From: Paenibacillus sp. PL91
GTDB lineage: Bacteria > Bacillota > Bacilli > Paenibacillales > Paenibacillaceae
Direction: 5' to 3'
Assembly (NCBI RefSeq): GCF_012935325.2
Contig: NZ_JABBYG020000006.1
Location: 248,001-312,000 of the forward strand
DNA: 64,000 bases
Shown: one piece after another, positions 26,716 to 34,511 of the stretch
Position numbering within the stretch: the stretch's first letter is position 1
Layout of the letters: every line of letters begins with the position of its first letter
Translations under genes and position numbers: made by a program
Notes under the pieces: generated by a model
Told to the model about the DNA's origin: nothing
Databases searched by the model: none
The model's input: only the letters and a program-made list of their open reading frames with translations

Positions 26716-27506
26716 TGAGCGCTTATATCGATTTTATTCGTATACGGTTTATCATGATGCTTGCTTATCGCGTTAATTATTATAGCGGAATTATTATTTA
26801 TGCCATTAACATTGGCGCTTATTATTTTCTGTGGCAGGCGATTTACGGCGATAAGGAGACGCTTGCTGGCTTTACCGTGACTCAAATGACGACTTACGTC
26901 GCCGTGTCATGGATGGCTCGCGCCTTTTACTTCAACAACCTTGACCGCGAGATCGCGAATGAAATTCGGGACGGCAGCGTAGCTGTTCAGCTGATCAGGC
27001 CCTATTCCTATTTATTCGTCAAAATGATGCAGGGCTTCGGCGAAGGCTTATTCCGCATGCTGCTGTTCATGGTGCCGGGGATGATTATCGTTTGTCTCAT
27101 ATTCCCGGTTACGCTGCCTACAGATCCGATGACATGGCTCATTTATCTTGTCATGCTGTTCTTTAGCTTTCTTATCAATTCACAAATTAATATTTTGACC
27201 GGCTTGTTCGCGTTTTTCGTTGAAAATAACGAAGGCATGATGCGGATGAAACGGGTTATGGTCGATTTGTTTTCCGGCGTGGTCGTGCCGATTGCCTTCT
27301 TCCCAGGCTGGCTCTCCGCAATCATGCAGTGGCTGCCGTTCCAAGCCATCACCTATTTGCCGAGCTCCGTATTTACGGGACGGACGCCGAGCAGCGAAGT
27401 GCTGCCTGTATTCGGCATTCAAGTGCTATGGTTTGTAGGTTTGCTGGTGCCAATCTGGCTGACGTGGCGCGCTGCTCGCAAGCGGCTGTTCGTGCAAGGG
27501 GGTTAA
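26712..27506 (+). CDS. ABC-2-type permease, first subunit
   Basis: 264 residues with six hydrophobic segments and no signal peptide. The sequence fits the ABC2_membrane_6 family: MTTYVAVSWMARAFYFNNLDREIANEIRDGSVAVQLIRPYSY in the cytoplasmic loop, then VPIAFFPGWLSAIMQWLPFQAITYLPSSVFTG. The start ATG overlaps the ATPase stop (ATGATG context). The next permease begins 5 nt after its stop. It likely pairs with that subunit. Confidence 0.88.
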   Translation: MMSAYIDFIRIRFIMMLAYRVNYYSGIIIYAINIGAYYFLWQAIYGDKETLAGFTVTQMTTYVAVSWMARAFYFNNLDREIANEIRDGSVAVQLIRPYSYLFVKMMQGFGEGLFRMLLFMVPGMIIVCLIFPVTLPTDPMTWLIYLVMLFFSFLINSQINILTGLFAFFVENNEGMMRMKRVMVDLFSGVVVPIAFFPGWLSAIMQWLPFQAITYLPSSVFTGRTPSSEVLPVFGIQVLWFVGLLVPIWLTWRAARKRLFVQGG

Positions 27507-27511
27507 TAGTC

Positions 27512-28303
27512 ATGAGATACGCATCATTGTTCTGGGAATATATTAAAAACTACGCAAAAACAAGGCTGACCTACCGCGCCGATTTCTGGGTTGAGGTGCT
27601 GTCTGATTTATTGTTCCAAGGGATGAACCTCATCTTCATCTTGATTGTGTTCCAGCATACGCCGTCCCTTGGGGGCTGGTCGGAGGCTGAAGTTGTGTTC
27701 GTCTATGGTTTCTTCATGATTCCTTACGGCGTGTTCAGCACCTTTTTCAGCATTTGGAATTTCAGCGAGCGCTATATCGTAAAAGGAGAGATGGATCGCG
27801 TTCTGACAAGACCGGCCCATAGCCTATATCAGGTGCTGCTCGAAAATGTTGATCCGCCGTCGCTAATCGGTTCCTTCGTCGGAGCGATAATAATGGTTCT
27901 CTGCTGGGCGCAGCTCGATCTGCCGTTCCAACTGCTCGATTTATTGATGCTCATGCTGCTCGTGCTGGGCGCGGTTCTCATTTATGCGGGACTGTATACG
28001 GCGCTCAGCGCCATATCCTTCTATTCCGACGCGCCGACCGGCATCGTGCCGCTGATGTACAACATTCAAAACTACGGCCGCTACCCGGTTAACATTTATA
28101 ACAAAATGATTCGGTTCGTGCTGACCTGGCTGCTGCCATTCGCTTTCGTCGGAGTAATTCCAGCATCCTATTTCCTTGAGAAAAAGGCTGATGACCTGTC
28201 ACAGCTTGCGCTGCTGACGCCTGTCATGGGCATTATCGTATTCTCATTGGGGCTGTGGCTATGGAACCACGGAGTGAAGCGTTATCGCGGAGCGGGCTCT
28301 TAG
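27512..28303 (+). CDS. ABC-2-type permease, second subunit
   Basis: 263 residues starting MRYASLFWEYIKNYAKTRLTYRADF; the ATG at 27512 has GGGGG upstream, whereas the frame further upstream is inside the previous gene. Six hydrophobic segments and the loop FSERYIVKGEMDRVLTRPAHSLYQVL parallel the first permease, including the DR(V/E)-x-RP motif. The PVNIYNKMIRFVLTWLLPFAFVGVIPASYFL segment is typical of this family. Together with the preceding two genes it completes one exporter. Confidence 0.88.
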   Translation: MRYASLFWEYIKNYAKTRLTYRADFWVEVLSDLLFQGMNLIFILIVFQHTPSLGGWSEAEVVFVYGFFMIPYGVFSTFFSIWNFSERYIVKGEMDRVLTRPAHSLYQVLLENVDPPSLIGSFVGAIIMVLCWAQLDLPFQLLDLLMLMLLVLGAVLIYAGLYTALSAISFYSDAPTGIVPLMYNIQNYGRYPVNIYNKMIRFVLTWLLPFAFVGVIPASYFLEKKADDLSQLALLTPVMGIIVFSLGLWLWNHGVKRYRGAGS

Positions 28304-28364
28304 GCTGATCACTGCGAGCACCGCGCTTGCGGTACCATTACAAGTTGTTTTTGGAGGACGTTAA

Positions 28365-28850
28365 ATGACACAGCTTCAAATTGGAGATACAGCACCGGAT
28401 TTCGTATTGCCGGCATCAAATGGTAACGATGTTTCACTTCGTGATTATCGCGGGCAAAATGTAGTTCTCTACTTCTATCCGAAGGATATGACGACAGCCT
28501 GCATACAGGAATCCTGCGACTTTCGCGATGCAAACGTGGAGATGCTGAAGCATAACACCGTTATTTTGGGCATCAGCCTCGATACGGTAAAATCGCATCA
28601 GCGCTTTATAGAGAAGAAGGAGCTGCCTTTCCTGCTGCTGGCGGATACGGAGCACGCTGTGTGCGAGCTTTACGGCGTATGGCAATTAAAAAAGCTATAC
28701 GGCAGGGAGTATATGGGACTAGTGAGGTCGACGTTTCTGATTGATGCGTCAGGCAAGCTGGTTCAGGAATGGCGCAAGGTAAGGGTAAAGGGGCATGCAC
28801 AGCAGGTGCTTGAAGCGGTGCAGCAATTGCAGCCAAAGGTTACAGGGTAA
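28365..28850 (+). CDS. Peroxiredoxin, Bcp/PrxQ type
   Basis: 161 residues. A thiol peroxidase reducing hydrogen and organic peroxides. The active site reads YPKDMTTACIQESCDFRD: the peroxidatic Cys is followed by the resolving Cys five residues later, the Bcp spacing. The usual Pro-Gly before the first Cys is Thr-Ala here. The C-terminal VRSTFLIDASGKLVQEWRKVRVKGHAQQVLEAV matches the family. GGAGGACG precedes the ATG. A terminator follows at 28872. Confidence 0.92.
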   Translation: MTQLQIGDTAPDFVLPASNGNDVSLRDYRGQNVVLYFYPKDMTTACIQESCDFRDANVEMLKHNTVILGISLDTVKSHQRFIEKKELPFLLLADTEHAVCELYGVWQLKKLYGREYMGLVRSTFLIDASGKLVQEWRKVRVKGHAQQVLEAVQQLQPKVTG

Positions 28851-28871
28851 TACGAGGCATATAGTAAGTTG

Positions 28872-28917
28872 AAAATGGACGGCGCAGAGAACGATATCTG
28901 CACCGTCCATTTTTTTA
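28872..28917 (+). terminator. Terminator after the peroxiredoxin gene
   Basis: AAATGGACGG and CCGTCCATTT arms with a 20-nt loop, followed by TTTTTATTTT. Confidence 0.8.
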
Positions 28918-29038
28918 TTTTGGCCCAGCGTACCTTACAAACCTGTCACCAAAATTGTCACTCAAATCGATGGCTGACATTCGGTCGTTTCTATAGGATA
29001 GGTAGTAGATAAACAACACGCGAAGGAGGCAACAACAA

Positions 29039-29119
29039 ATGAACAAATGGATAAAAACGATCACGACTGTCGCTGCCGTTATTATTGTTGTTATTTTCAC
29101 AGGGCAAGATTCCTTTTAA
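29039..29119 (+). CDS. 26-residue single-helix membrane peptide
   Basis: A short reading frame with ATG at 29039, preceded by GAAGGAGGC (8 nt spacing), as strong as any binding site in the window. The product begins MNKWIKTIT and continues as one hydrophobic helix rich in Val, Ile and Ala, ending GQDSF. No homology is recognised. It lies 39 nt before a gene for another membrane-anchored protein, so the two may be cotranscribed. The binding site and plausible membrane topology favour a real gene over chance, but nothing else supports it. Confidence 0.5.
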   Translation: MNKWIKTITTVAAVIIVVIFTGQDSF

Positions 29120-29158
29120 ATATAGGACCATTCATATGAAAAGCAGAGGAGATGGAAG

Positions 29159-29752
29159 ATGAAAAGAGGGTTAACAATCGTACTGGCTGTTGTCGCAGTC
29201 ATCCTAATCGCGGTGTTTGGCGGGAAAGCAATAATGGACAACATTTTCCCGCAAGCGGACGGGATCATTGCCTACGGAGAGAAGCAGCAGATAGATGCCG
29301 TTTTAAAGAACCATGCTAAGCAAATTGCTGCAAGTGATGTGTTTGCAATCAAAACTGCAGATGCTGACGGAAAAAAGATCATGTATCTGTCGCAAAAGAC
29401 GATTGATGCGTTGATCCAAAAAAAGCTGCTTACAAAAGTAAACGAGGATGGAAACACGGAAACTTTGCTTTCATTGCCCCCGGTTTCAGAAGGAGAGGGC
29501 TTATTATTCGCCAAGCAAGAGGCGGACAAGGTTATAGGGAGCAAAAGCACGCTGCCGGTCAAATATGAAGGAAATATCATTATTGGGGATGGCCGAGCCT
29601 ATGTAGATGTGTTTGTCGTGCTTGAGGACTCCCATTGGCAAGCGTTGCAAGAGAAGGAAAAAACGATGGCGGTTATGAAAACCAAAAAAAATGCTGAACG
29701 TTTAATGGGAACGTTTGAGGTGGAGACACAACAGCTAGTCAGCGTAAAATAA
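29159..29752 (+). CDS. Membrane-anchored hypothetical protein
   Basis: 197 residues. An N-terminal hydrophobic segment (GLTIVLAVVAVILIAVFGGKAIM) acts as a signal anchor, without a lipobox Cys. The extracellular part contains ADGIIAYGEKQQIDAVLKNH, KIMYLSQKTIDALIQKKLL and GEGLLFAKQEADKVI. The layout resembles the Bacillus BA_5634-type protein family, but I am not certain of that. Function unknown. AGAGGAGATGG precedes the ATG and a strong terminator follows. Confidence 0.8.
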   Translation: MKRGLTIVLAVVAVILIAVFGGKAIMDNIFPQADGIIAYGEKQQIDAVLKNHAKQIAASDVFAIKTADADGKKIMYLSQKTIDALIQKKLLTKVNEDGNTETLLSLPPVSEGEGLLFAKQEADKVIGSKSTLPVKYEGNIIIGDGRAYVDVFVVLEDSHWQALQEKEKTMAVMKTKKNAERLMGTFEVETQQLVSVK

Positions 29753-29767
29753 CAGCACAACCTAATA

Positions 29768-29812
29768 GGTGCCCGCGAGTCGTTAAATCGACTTGCAGGG
29801 CGCTTTTTTGCT
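29768..29812 (+). terminator. Terminator after 29159-29752
   Basis: GCCC/GGGC and GAGTCG/CGACTT arms with a 6-nt loop, followed by GCTTTTTTG. Confidence 0.8.
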
Positions 29813-29933
29813 TTGTTCCCACGGCAGCTGCCAGAGTAAAAAATTGGAACGGGGAAACAATAGAGGAAGCTTACCCAACCGTGAAATAGAGGGGGTTGAA
29901 CGGTGAATTTACATTAATTGTTTAATTTTGACA

Positions 29934-29969
29934 TTGACAGCAAGCGGACTCATTAATACAATATTGTAT
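29934..29969 (+). promoter_or_regulatory. metNIQ promoter with a palindrome over the -10
   Basis: TTGACA (29934-29939), 17-nt spacer, TACAAT (29957-29962). The perfect 14-bp palindrome ATACAATATTGTAT (29956-29969) covers the -10 and the predicted transcription start, a classic repressor site. No SAM (S-box) riboswitch or T-box lies in the leader. Confidence 0.6.
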
Positions 29970-29995
29970 TGCTTGTCCTATGGGGGGTTATACAA

Positions 29996-30997
29996 CTGAT
30001 TAGGCTCATTAACATCAAAAAATCTTACCGTGTAGGAGCTGTTTCGGTCGAAGCAGTTCGAGACGTTAGTTTATCGGTTAAAAAAGGTGAAATATTCGGC
30101 ATTATCGGACATTCCGGCGCGGGGAAAAGCACGCTGCTGCGCTGTGTCAATCTGCTCGAGAAGCCGACGTCGGGCACTGTGACTGTGGGGGACGTGGAAT
30201 TGACTGGCTTGTCCGAGCGGCAGCTGCAGACGCAGCGGCGGCGTATCGGAATGATTTTTCAGCATTTCAATCTGCTGTCGATGTCCACGGTTAGGAATAA
30301 TATTGCCTTCCCGCTTGTGCTGGCTAAGCTTTCGAAGGCTGAAGTGAACAAGCGTGTAGACGAGCTGCTGAAGCTTGTTCAGCTTGATGGTCACGCAGAC
30401 AAATTTCCTGCGCAGCTATCGGGCGGCCAGAAGCAGCGGGTCGGCATTGCAAGGGCGCTGGCAAACAATCCGGACGTTTTGCTGTGCGATGAGGCCACAT
30501 CGGCGCTTGACCCGCAAACGACGAATTCGATATTGTCCTTATTGCTCGATATTAATGAAAAGCTTGGCATTACCATTTTGCTCATTACTCACGAAATGAA
30601 CGTCATTCGTTCGATTTGCGACCGCGTGGCGGTCATTGATCAAGGCGAAATCGTTGAGATGGGCGACGTGCTTCACGTCTTTCTCAGGCCTGAGCATCCC
30701 GTTACCCGGGACTTCGTCGATCAAGTGTCGGACAGCGGGGCCAACGGCCAGCTGCTGCGCGGTCGCACGGGGCGTCTGCTTCGAATGACTTACATCGGCG
30801 ATTTGACCTATGAGCCGATTCTGTATAATGCAGTGAAGCCAACATCGGTGCAATTCGCTATTTTGCAGGGTACCGTATCACGCATGAAGCAGACGCCATA
30901 TGGCCAGCTTATCGTGGAGCTGATCGGCAGCAATGAGGAGATTGAACGGGTCATTGACGTGCTTCGCAAGGATGGTCTGGAGGTGGAGGCGATATGA
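29996..30997 (+). CDS. metN: Methionine ABC transporter ATP-binding protein
   Basis: 333 residues from a proposed CTG start at 29996 (giving MIRLINIKKSY). GGGGGG lies 7 nt upstream, and the alternative TTG at 29969 coincides with the predicted transcription start, so it could not be translated. ABC motifs: Walker A GHSGAGKSTL, Q-loop FQHFNLL, signature LSGGQKQR, Walker B DVLLCDEATSALD, and the switch His in LLITHEM. The C-terminal 90 residues (VQFAILQGTVSRMKQTPYGQLIVEL) form the NIL domain that binds methionine and inhibits transport. It overlaps metI by 4 nt. Confidence 0.92.
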   Translation: MIRLINIKKSYRVGAVSVEAVRDVSLSVKKGEIFGIIGHSGAGKSTLLRCVNLLEKPTSGTVTVGDVELTGLSERQLQTQRRRIGMIFQHFNLLSMSTVRNNIAFPLVLAKLSKAEVNKRVDELLKLVQLDGHADKFPAQLSGGQKQRVGIARALANNPDVLLCDEATSALDPQTTNSILSLLLDINEKLGITILLITHEMNVIRSICDRVAVIDQGEIVEMGDVLHVFLRPEHPVTRDFVDQVSDSGANGQLLRGRTGRLLRMTYIGDLTYEPILYNAVKPTSVQFAILQGTVSRMKQTPYGQLIVELIGSNEEIERVIDVLRKDGLEVEAI

Positions 30998-31656
30998 TGA
31001 GCTTCGAAAATGTTCGATGGCCGGAGATATGGGATGCGACCAAGGATACGCTCTATATGATGGCCGCCTCGCTATTCTTTACAATTATTTTAGGATTAGT
31101 AATCGGCATCATCCTGTTTTTAACGTCCCGCAGACAGCTGCTGCAGCAGCCTATCGTTTATGGCGTGCTTTCGTTTATCGTCAACGTGCTGCGTTCCGTT
31201 CCGTTCGTCATTCTTATGATATTGATTATGCCGCTCACCAAGCTGATTACGGGAACGACGCTTGGCGTGGAGGGCTCGATTCCACCGCTCGTCGTTGCGG
31301 CTACACCTTTCTTCGCGAGGCTGGTAGAAACATCGCTGCGGGAGGTGGATCGCGGCGTCATTGAAGCAGCTCAGGCGATGGGCGCTTCGAAATGGGATAT
31401 CGTGCGGCGCGTGCTGCTGCGCGAATCCAGTCCGAGCCTGCTCGCCGCGGTGACGATCACGGCGGTTACGCTCGTCTCCTATACGGCGATGTCAGGCGTC
31501 ATCGGCGGGGGCGGGCTTGGCGATCTGGCGCTGCGCTACGGCTATCAGCGGTTCCAGACCGATGTGATGCTCGTGACCGTTGCCCTGCTTATCGTACTCG
31601 TTCAGGTGCTGCAATCGATTGGCGATGCTCTGGTCCGTCGTTATAGCAGAAAGTAA
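30994..31656 (+). CDS. metI: Methionine ABC transporter permease
   Basis: 220 residues, five hydrophobic segments. The coupling-loop EAA motif is present (EVDRGVIEAAQAMGASKWDIVRRVLL), as are the family segments FIVNVLRSVPFVILMI, MPLTKLITGTTLG and the C-terminal MSGVIGGGGLGDLALRYGYQRF. Transport-complex partner of MetN and MetQ. The ATG overlaps the metN stop, and metQ follows after 54 nt. Confidence 0.95.
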   Translation: MMSFENVRWPEIWDATKDTLYMMAASLFFTIILGLVIGIILFLTSRRQLLQQPIVYGVLSFIVNVLRSVPFVILMILIMPLTKLITGTTLGVEGSIPPLVVAATPFFARLVETSLREVDRGVIEAAQAMGASKWDIVRRVLLRESSPSLLAAVTITAVTLVSYTAMSGVIGGGGLGDLALRYGYQRFQTDVMLVTVALLIVLVQVLQSIGDALVRRYSRK

Positions 31657-31710
31657 ATGTTTTGAGAGCTATGCCTTTTAAAATAAAATAACAACTTTGG
31701 AGGAAAGAAC

Positions 31711-32553
31711 ATGAAAAAGACAAGCTATATGATCATAGCTATGATGCTAATGTTCGCATTAACAGCATGCGGACAAGACAAAACTGCCGAGGGTAATACA
31801 AATGCGAATGGTGAAGCAGGACAAGGAGCAGAAGAGGTTACATTGAAGGTAGGCGCGTCTCCTGTGCCGCATGCGGAGCTGCTGGAATTCGTGAAGCCGA
31901 TGCTGAAGGAGCAGGGCGTAAACCTGGAAGTTATGGAGTTTAACGATTATGTTCAACCGAACACGCAGCTTTACGAAAAAAATATCGATGCTAACTTTTT
32001 TCAGCATACACCTTATCTAGAGCAATTCAACAAGGATAAAGGCTATGATCTTGTTAACGTTGCAGGCGTTCACATCGAGCCCTTCGGCGCTTACTCGAAA
32101 AAAATAACAAAGATTGATGAGCTGAAGGAAGGCGCAAAAGTCGTTATTCCTAATGATCCTTCAAACGGCGGACGCGCGCTTGCGCTTATGGCAGAGAACG
32201 GGCTGCTGACGCTGAAGGACGGCGTGGGCGTTAACGGTACAGTAGCAGACATTACCGAAAATCCGAAGAAGCTTGAAATTACAGAAGTAGAGGCAGCGAC
32301 GCTGCCGCGCGTGCTTGGCGAAGTAGATCTTGCGCTCATCAACACGAACTATGCGCTTGAAGCTGATCTTGTTCCAACAAAGGATGCGCTGTTCATCGAA
32401 GGCAAAGACTCGCCGTATGTAAACATACTGGTTTCGCGTCCTGACAACAAAGACTCCGAGGCAATTCAAAAGCTCGCAGCAGTGCTTCGTTCGCCTGAAG
32501 TAAAGAAATTTATCGAAGAAAAATATAAAGGCGCGATCGTAGCAGCATTTTAA
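31711..32553 (+). CDS. metQ: Methionine-binding lipoprotein
   Basis: 280 residues with a lipoprotein signal ending ALTAC. NlpA/MetQ-family segments: KVGASPVPHAELLEFVKPML, NTQLYEKNIDANFFQHTPYLEQFN, VHIEPFGAYSKKI, IPNDPSNGGRALALM, LPRVLGEVDLALINTNYALEA and KDSPYVNILVSR. It delivers methionine (often D- and L-forms) to MetNI at the outer membrane face. TGGAGGAAAG precedes the ATG. A strong terminator closes the operon. Confidence 0.94.
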   Translation: MKKTSYMIIAMMLMFALTACGQDKTAEGNTNANGEAGQGAEEVTLKVGASPVPHAELLEFVKPMLKEQGVNLEVMEFNDYVQPNTQLYEKNIDANFFQHTPYLEQFNKDKGYDLVNVAGVHIEPFGAYSKKITKIDELKEGAKVVIPNDPSNGGRALALMAENGLLTLKDGVGVNGTVADITENPKKLEITEVEAATLPRVLGEVDLALINTNYALEADLVPTKDALFIEGKDSPYVNILVSRPDNKDSEAIQKLAAVLRSPEVKKFIEEKYKGAIVAAF

Positions 32554-32571
32554 GCGCCAATAGGTTAAGAA

Positions 32572-32602
32572 GCGCCCCTGCCAAGCTGGCAGGGGCTTTT
32601 TA
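32572..32602 (+). terminator. Terminator after metQ
   Basis: GCCCCTGCCA and TGGCAGGGGC form a near-perfect stem followed by TTTTTATTG. Confidence 0.85.
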
Positions 32603-32660
32603 TTGAGAAGACTTGAAACATGAGGGGATTCGTATAGGGAATAATAGACTCCCGATATGA

Positions 32661-32845
32661 AAAATTCCAACCCACGCACGCACCAACCCACCAACCCATT
32701 ACCAATCTACCGCCACGCTGACTAATCACATTCCCGCTAAACCAATCTAACGTCCTGTCAACCCACCATAATCCCACCGATCCATCGACCCACCAGTCCA
32801 CCGCCGAGCTACCTGTCAATCTCACCACCAAAACGCGTTCTGTCA
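32661..32845. repeat. Low-complexity CCACC-rich DNA beside element C
   Basis: A stretch dominated by degenerate CCAACCCACC/AATCTACCG words with no clear fixed period. A minus-strand reading frame here is rich in Trp, Val and Gly and is not credible as a protein. It abuts palindromic element copy C on its left. Confidence 0.55.
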
Positions 32846-32850
32846 GCAAG

Positions 32851-33040
32851 ATTAACGGGAAAAGCTCCTTTTAATTCTAGAAATATAAGGCGAAAATCAG
32901 GTTTAGAAGGATTTTCTCCCGTTAATTTTCGATTTTTTAACCAATTGGGGTGAATGTGCTTCATTAACGGGAGGTACTCCAGCTAAATGGTTTATTTACA
33001 GGTATATCAGACAAATTTGATGGACATTTTCCTGTAATTT
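32851..33040 (+). repeat. Four-palindrome intergenic element, copy C
   Basis: Palindromes at about 32851-32876, 32902-32926, 32963-32988 and 33015-33040; start-to-start spacing 51, 61 and 52 bp. Unit 1 (ATTAACGGGAAAAGCTCC), unit 2 (GGATTTTCTCCCGTTAAT), unit 3 (TTAACGGGAGGTACTCC) and unit 4 (TGGACATTTTCCTG) match the corresponding units of copy D. Confidence 0.88.
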
Positions 33041-33199
33041 CGGTTTATCTACAACGGTTAGAGGATGTTCTAATGTATGGAGTCGTATTCGATCCGAGCT
33101 GATTGGTGTACGTTTTCCGGTATCGCAACTTTTATAGACGAATGTGCGTTATTAACAGATGTAAAATCCAGTTAATTGAAGATGAGGAGATGATTGATA

Positions 33200-34327
33200 A
33201 TGAAATGGGGATTTACAATCTTTATTTTGGCCTTATTGCTTATCCTTCCGACTACTGCTGGAGCTGCGGCGCAGGCAAAATATCAGTTCAGCTGGGATGA
33301 CGGCAGAACTGGGAGCATTACTGGAACAGCACTTGTGAAGAACGATGTCACGTTCATACCGATGACTGGCGTAATCAATCAGTCGCGGCTAGAGCTGAGC
33401 TGGGACTCTACCGGCAAACGCGCTCAGTTCAATGGCTGGAGGAAATCTTTTGCCGTACGGATCGGCAATCTTACCAGCATGCTGGACGGGAAAATGATTA
33501 AGCTGGAGAGTGCTCCATTCCTTCATAATAAAGAGCTTTATCTGCCTGCCCGTTTTGTAGTCCGCGCGCTTAATGGTAAAAACACAACATGGGACGCAGG
33601 CACCAAGACGTTCAAGGCTAATCAGCTGCAAACGTTCAAAAAATACGAATTTGCTCATGAGGGAATGAAATATGCCGTAGAGGGCAAGAGCGGTGATATC
33701 TACGTTACTGACACCAAAGGCGTACAGCGTAAGCTTGCTAAGCTAGGAATTCCGATTAGAGAGTATTTGAACGTCGATTTCCAAAAAACGAAGGGCGGTC
33801 TGCTGCTTATGAATTTATACGATAACTACGGAGAGCCGCATCTTAATAATCAATATTTCACACTTATACTGGAAGATGGAAAGGTTATTCAGCAATCCAG
33901 CGTACATTATTGGAATCGATTAGAGAAAAATGTCTCAATAATAAATGACCAACTCGTATTGCTCGATGGGAAAACGCTTCGGCTGATCGAGGACGGCAGC
34001 GGAAAATTAATTGAAACGATCGATTTAGTGAGGCTAGGCGGAGAAGATGACAATTATTTTGTCGAGTATTTCGATAAGGATGTGCTCCTGCTGCGCGCAA
34101 ACAAGAGTGGAATACTGAAGCTTGTTGACAGGGATACAGAGACCGTTACCGTTCTCTACAAAGAGCTGCTTGATGCGAAGCAGCAGGAATATGTAGAAAC
34201 GAACGATACGCCTTATATTGGTGATTTTCTGAAGATCGTCAAGCGCGAAGGCGATATGCTTTTATTCAAAAATGAATTCCCTTATGACAAGGATAATAAT
34301 ACGTATAGTCTAAAGATTTCTGAATAG
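33200..34327 (+). CDS. Secreted stalk-domain (Cu-amine-oxidase-N-like) protein
   Basis: 375 residues from the ATG at 33200, 10 nt after GAGGAG; a TTG at 33194 is too close to the site. A Sec signal peptide (GFTIFILALLLILPTTAGAAA) is followed by a copper-amine-oxidase N-terminal-like stalk domain (residues about 30-140, with FIPMTGVINQSRLELSWDS and KELYLPARFVVRALNG). The C-terminal 230 residues are beta-rich, with YAVEGKSGDIYVTDTKG suggesting propeller-like blades; no enzyme motif is seen. These domains are abundant on Paenibacillus cell surfaces. Function unknown. Confidence 0.82.
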   Translation: MKWGFTIFILALLLILPTTAGAAAQAKYQFSWDDGRTGSITGTALVKNDVTFIPMTGVINQSRLELSWDSTGKRAQFNGWRKSFAVRIGNLTSMLDGKMIKLESAPFLHNKELYLPARFVVRALNGKNTTWDAGTKTFKANQLQTFKKYEFAHEGMKYAVEGKSGDIYVTDTKGVQRKLAKLGIPIREYLNVDFQKTKGGLLLMNLYDNYGEPHLNNQYFTLILEDGKVIQQSSVHYWNRLEKNVSIINDQLVLLDGKTLRLIEDGSGKLIETIDLVRLGGEDDNYFVEYFDKDVLLLRANKSGILKLVDRDTETVTVLYKELLDAKQQEYVETNDTPYIGDFLKIVKREGDMLLFKNEFPYDKDNNTYSLKISE

Positions 34328-34367
34328 GCAAGGACACATTCCTAATGCCTTTATGTTTCCTGTAACG

Positions 34368-34407
34368 AAAGCCAATGACGGTCAACAGCCGTGATTGGCT
34401 TTTTTTA
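34368..34407 (+). terminator. Terminator after the stalk-domain gene
   Basis: AAGCCAAT and ATTGGCTT arms with an inner GACGG/CCGT stem, followed by TTTTTTATC. Confidence 0.8.
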
Positions 34408-34511
34408 TCTAGGAAAGCTAAGGGCTTAGTCATTTACTAGAGAAGCTGCTCATATAATCTATCAGAATGAATAAGAGTTTTATTCATAGGTAGAGAAGGG
34501 TGGCAGAGTGA

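Noticed and set aside
29812-29968. SAM riboswitch or T-box upstream of metN
   Set aside because: Neither the S-box core nor a T-box sequence is present; the leader from the predicted start is only about 27 nt.
32565-32849. Trp/Val/Gly-rich minus-strand frame
   Set aside because: Low-complexity DNA with no start signal and an implausible composition.
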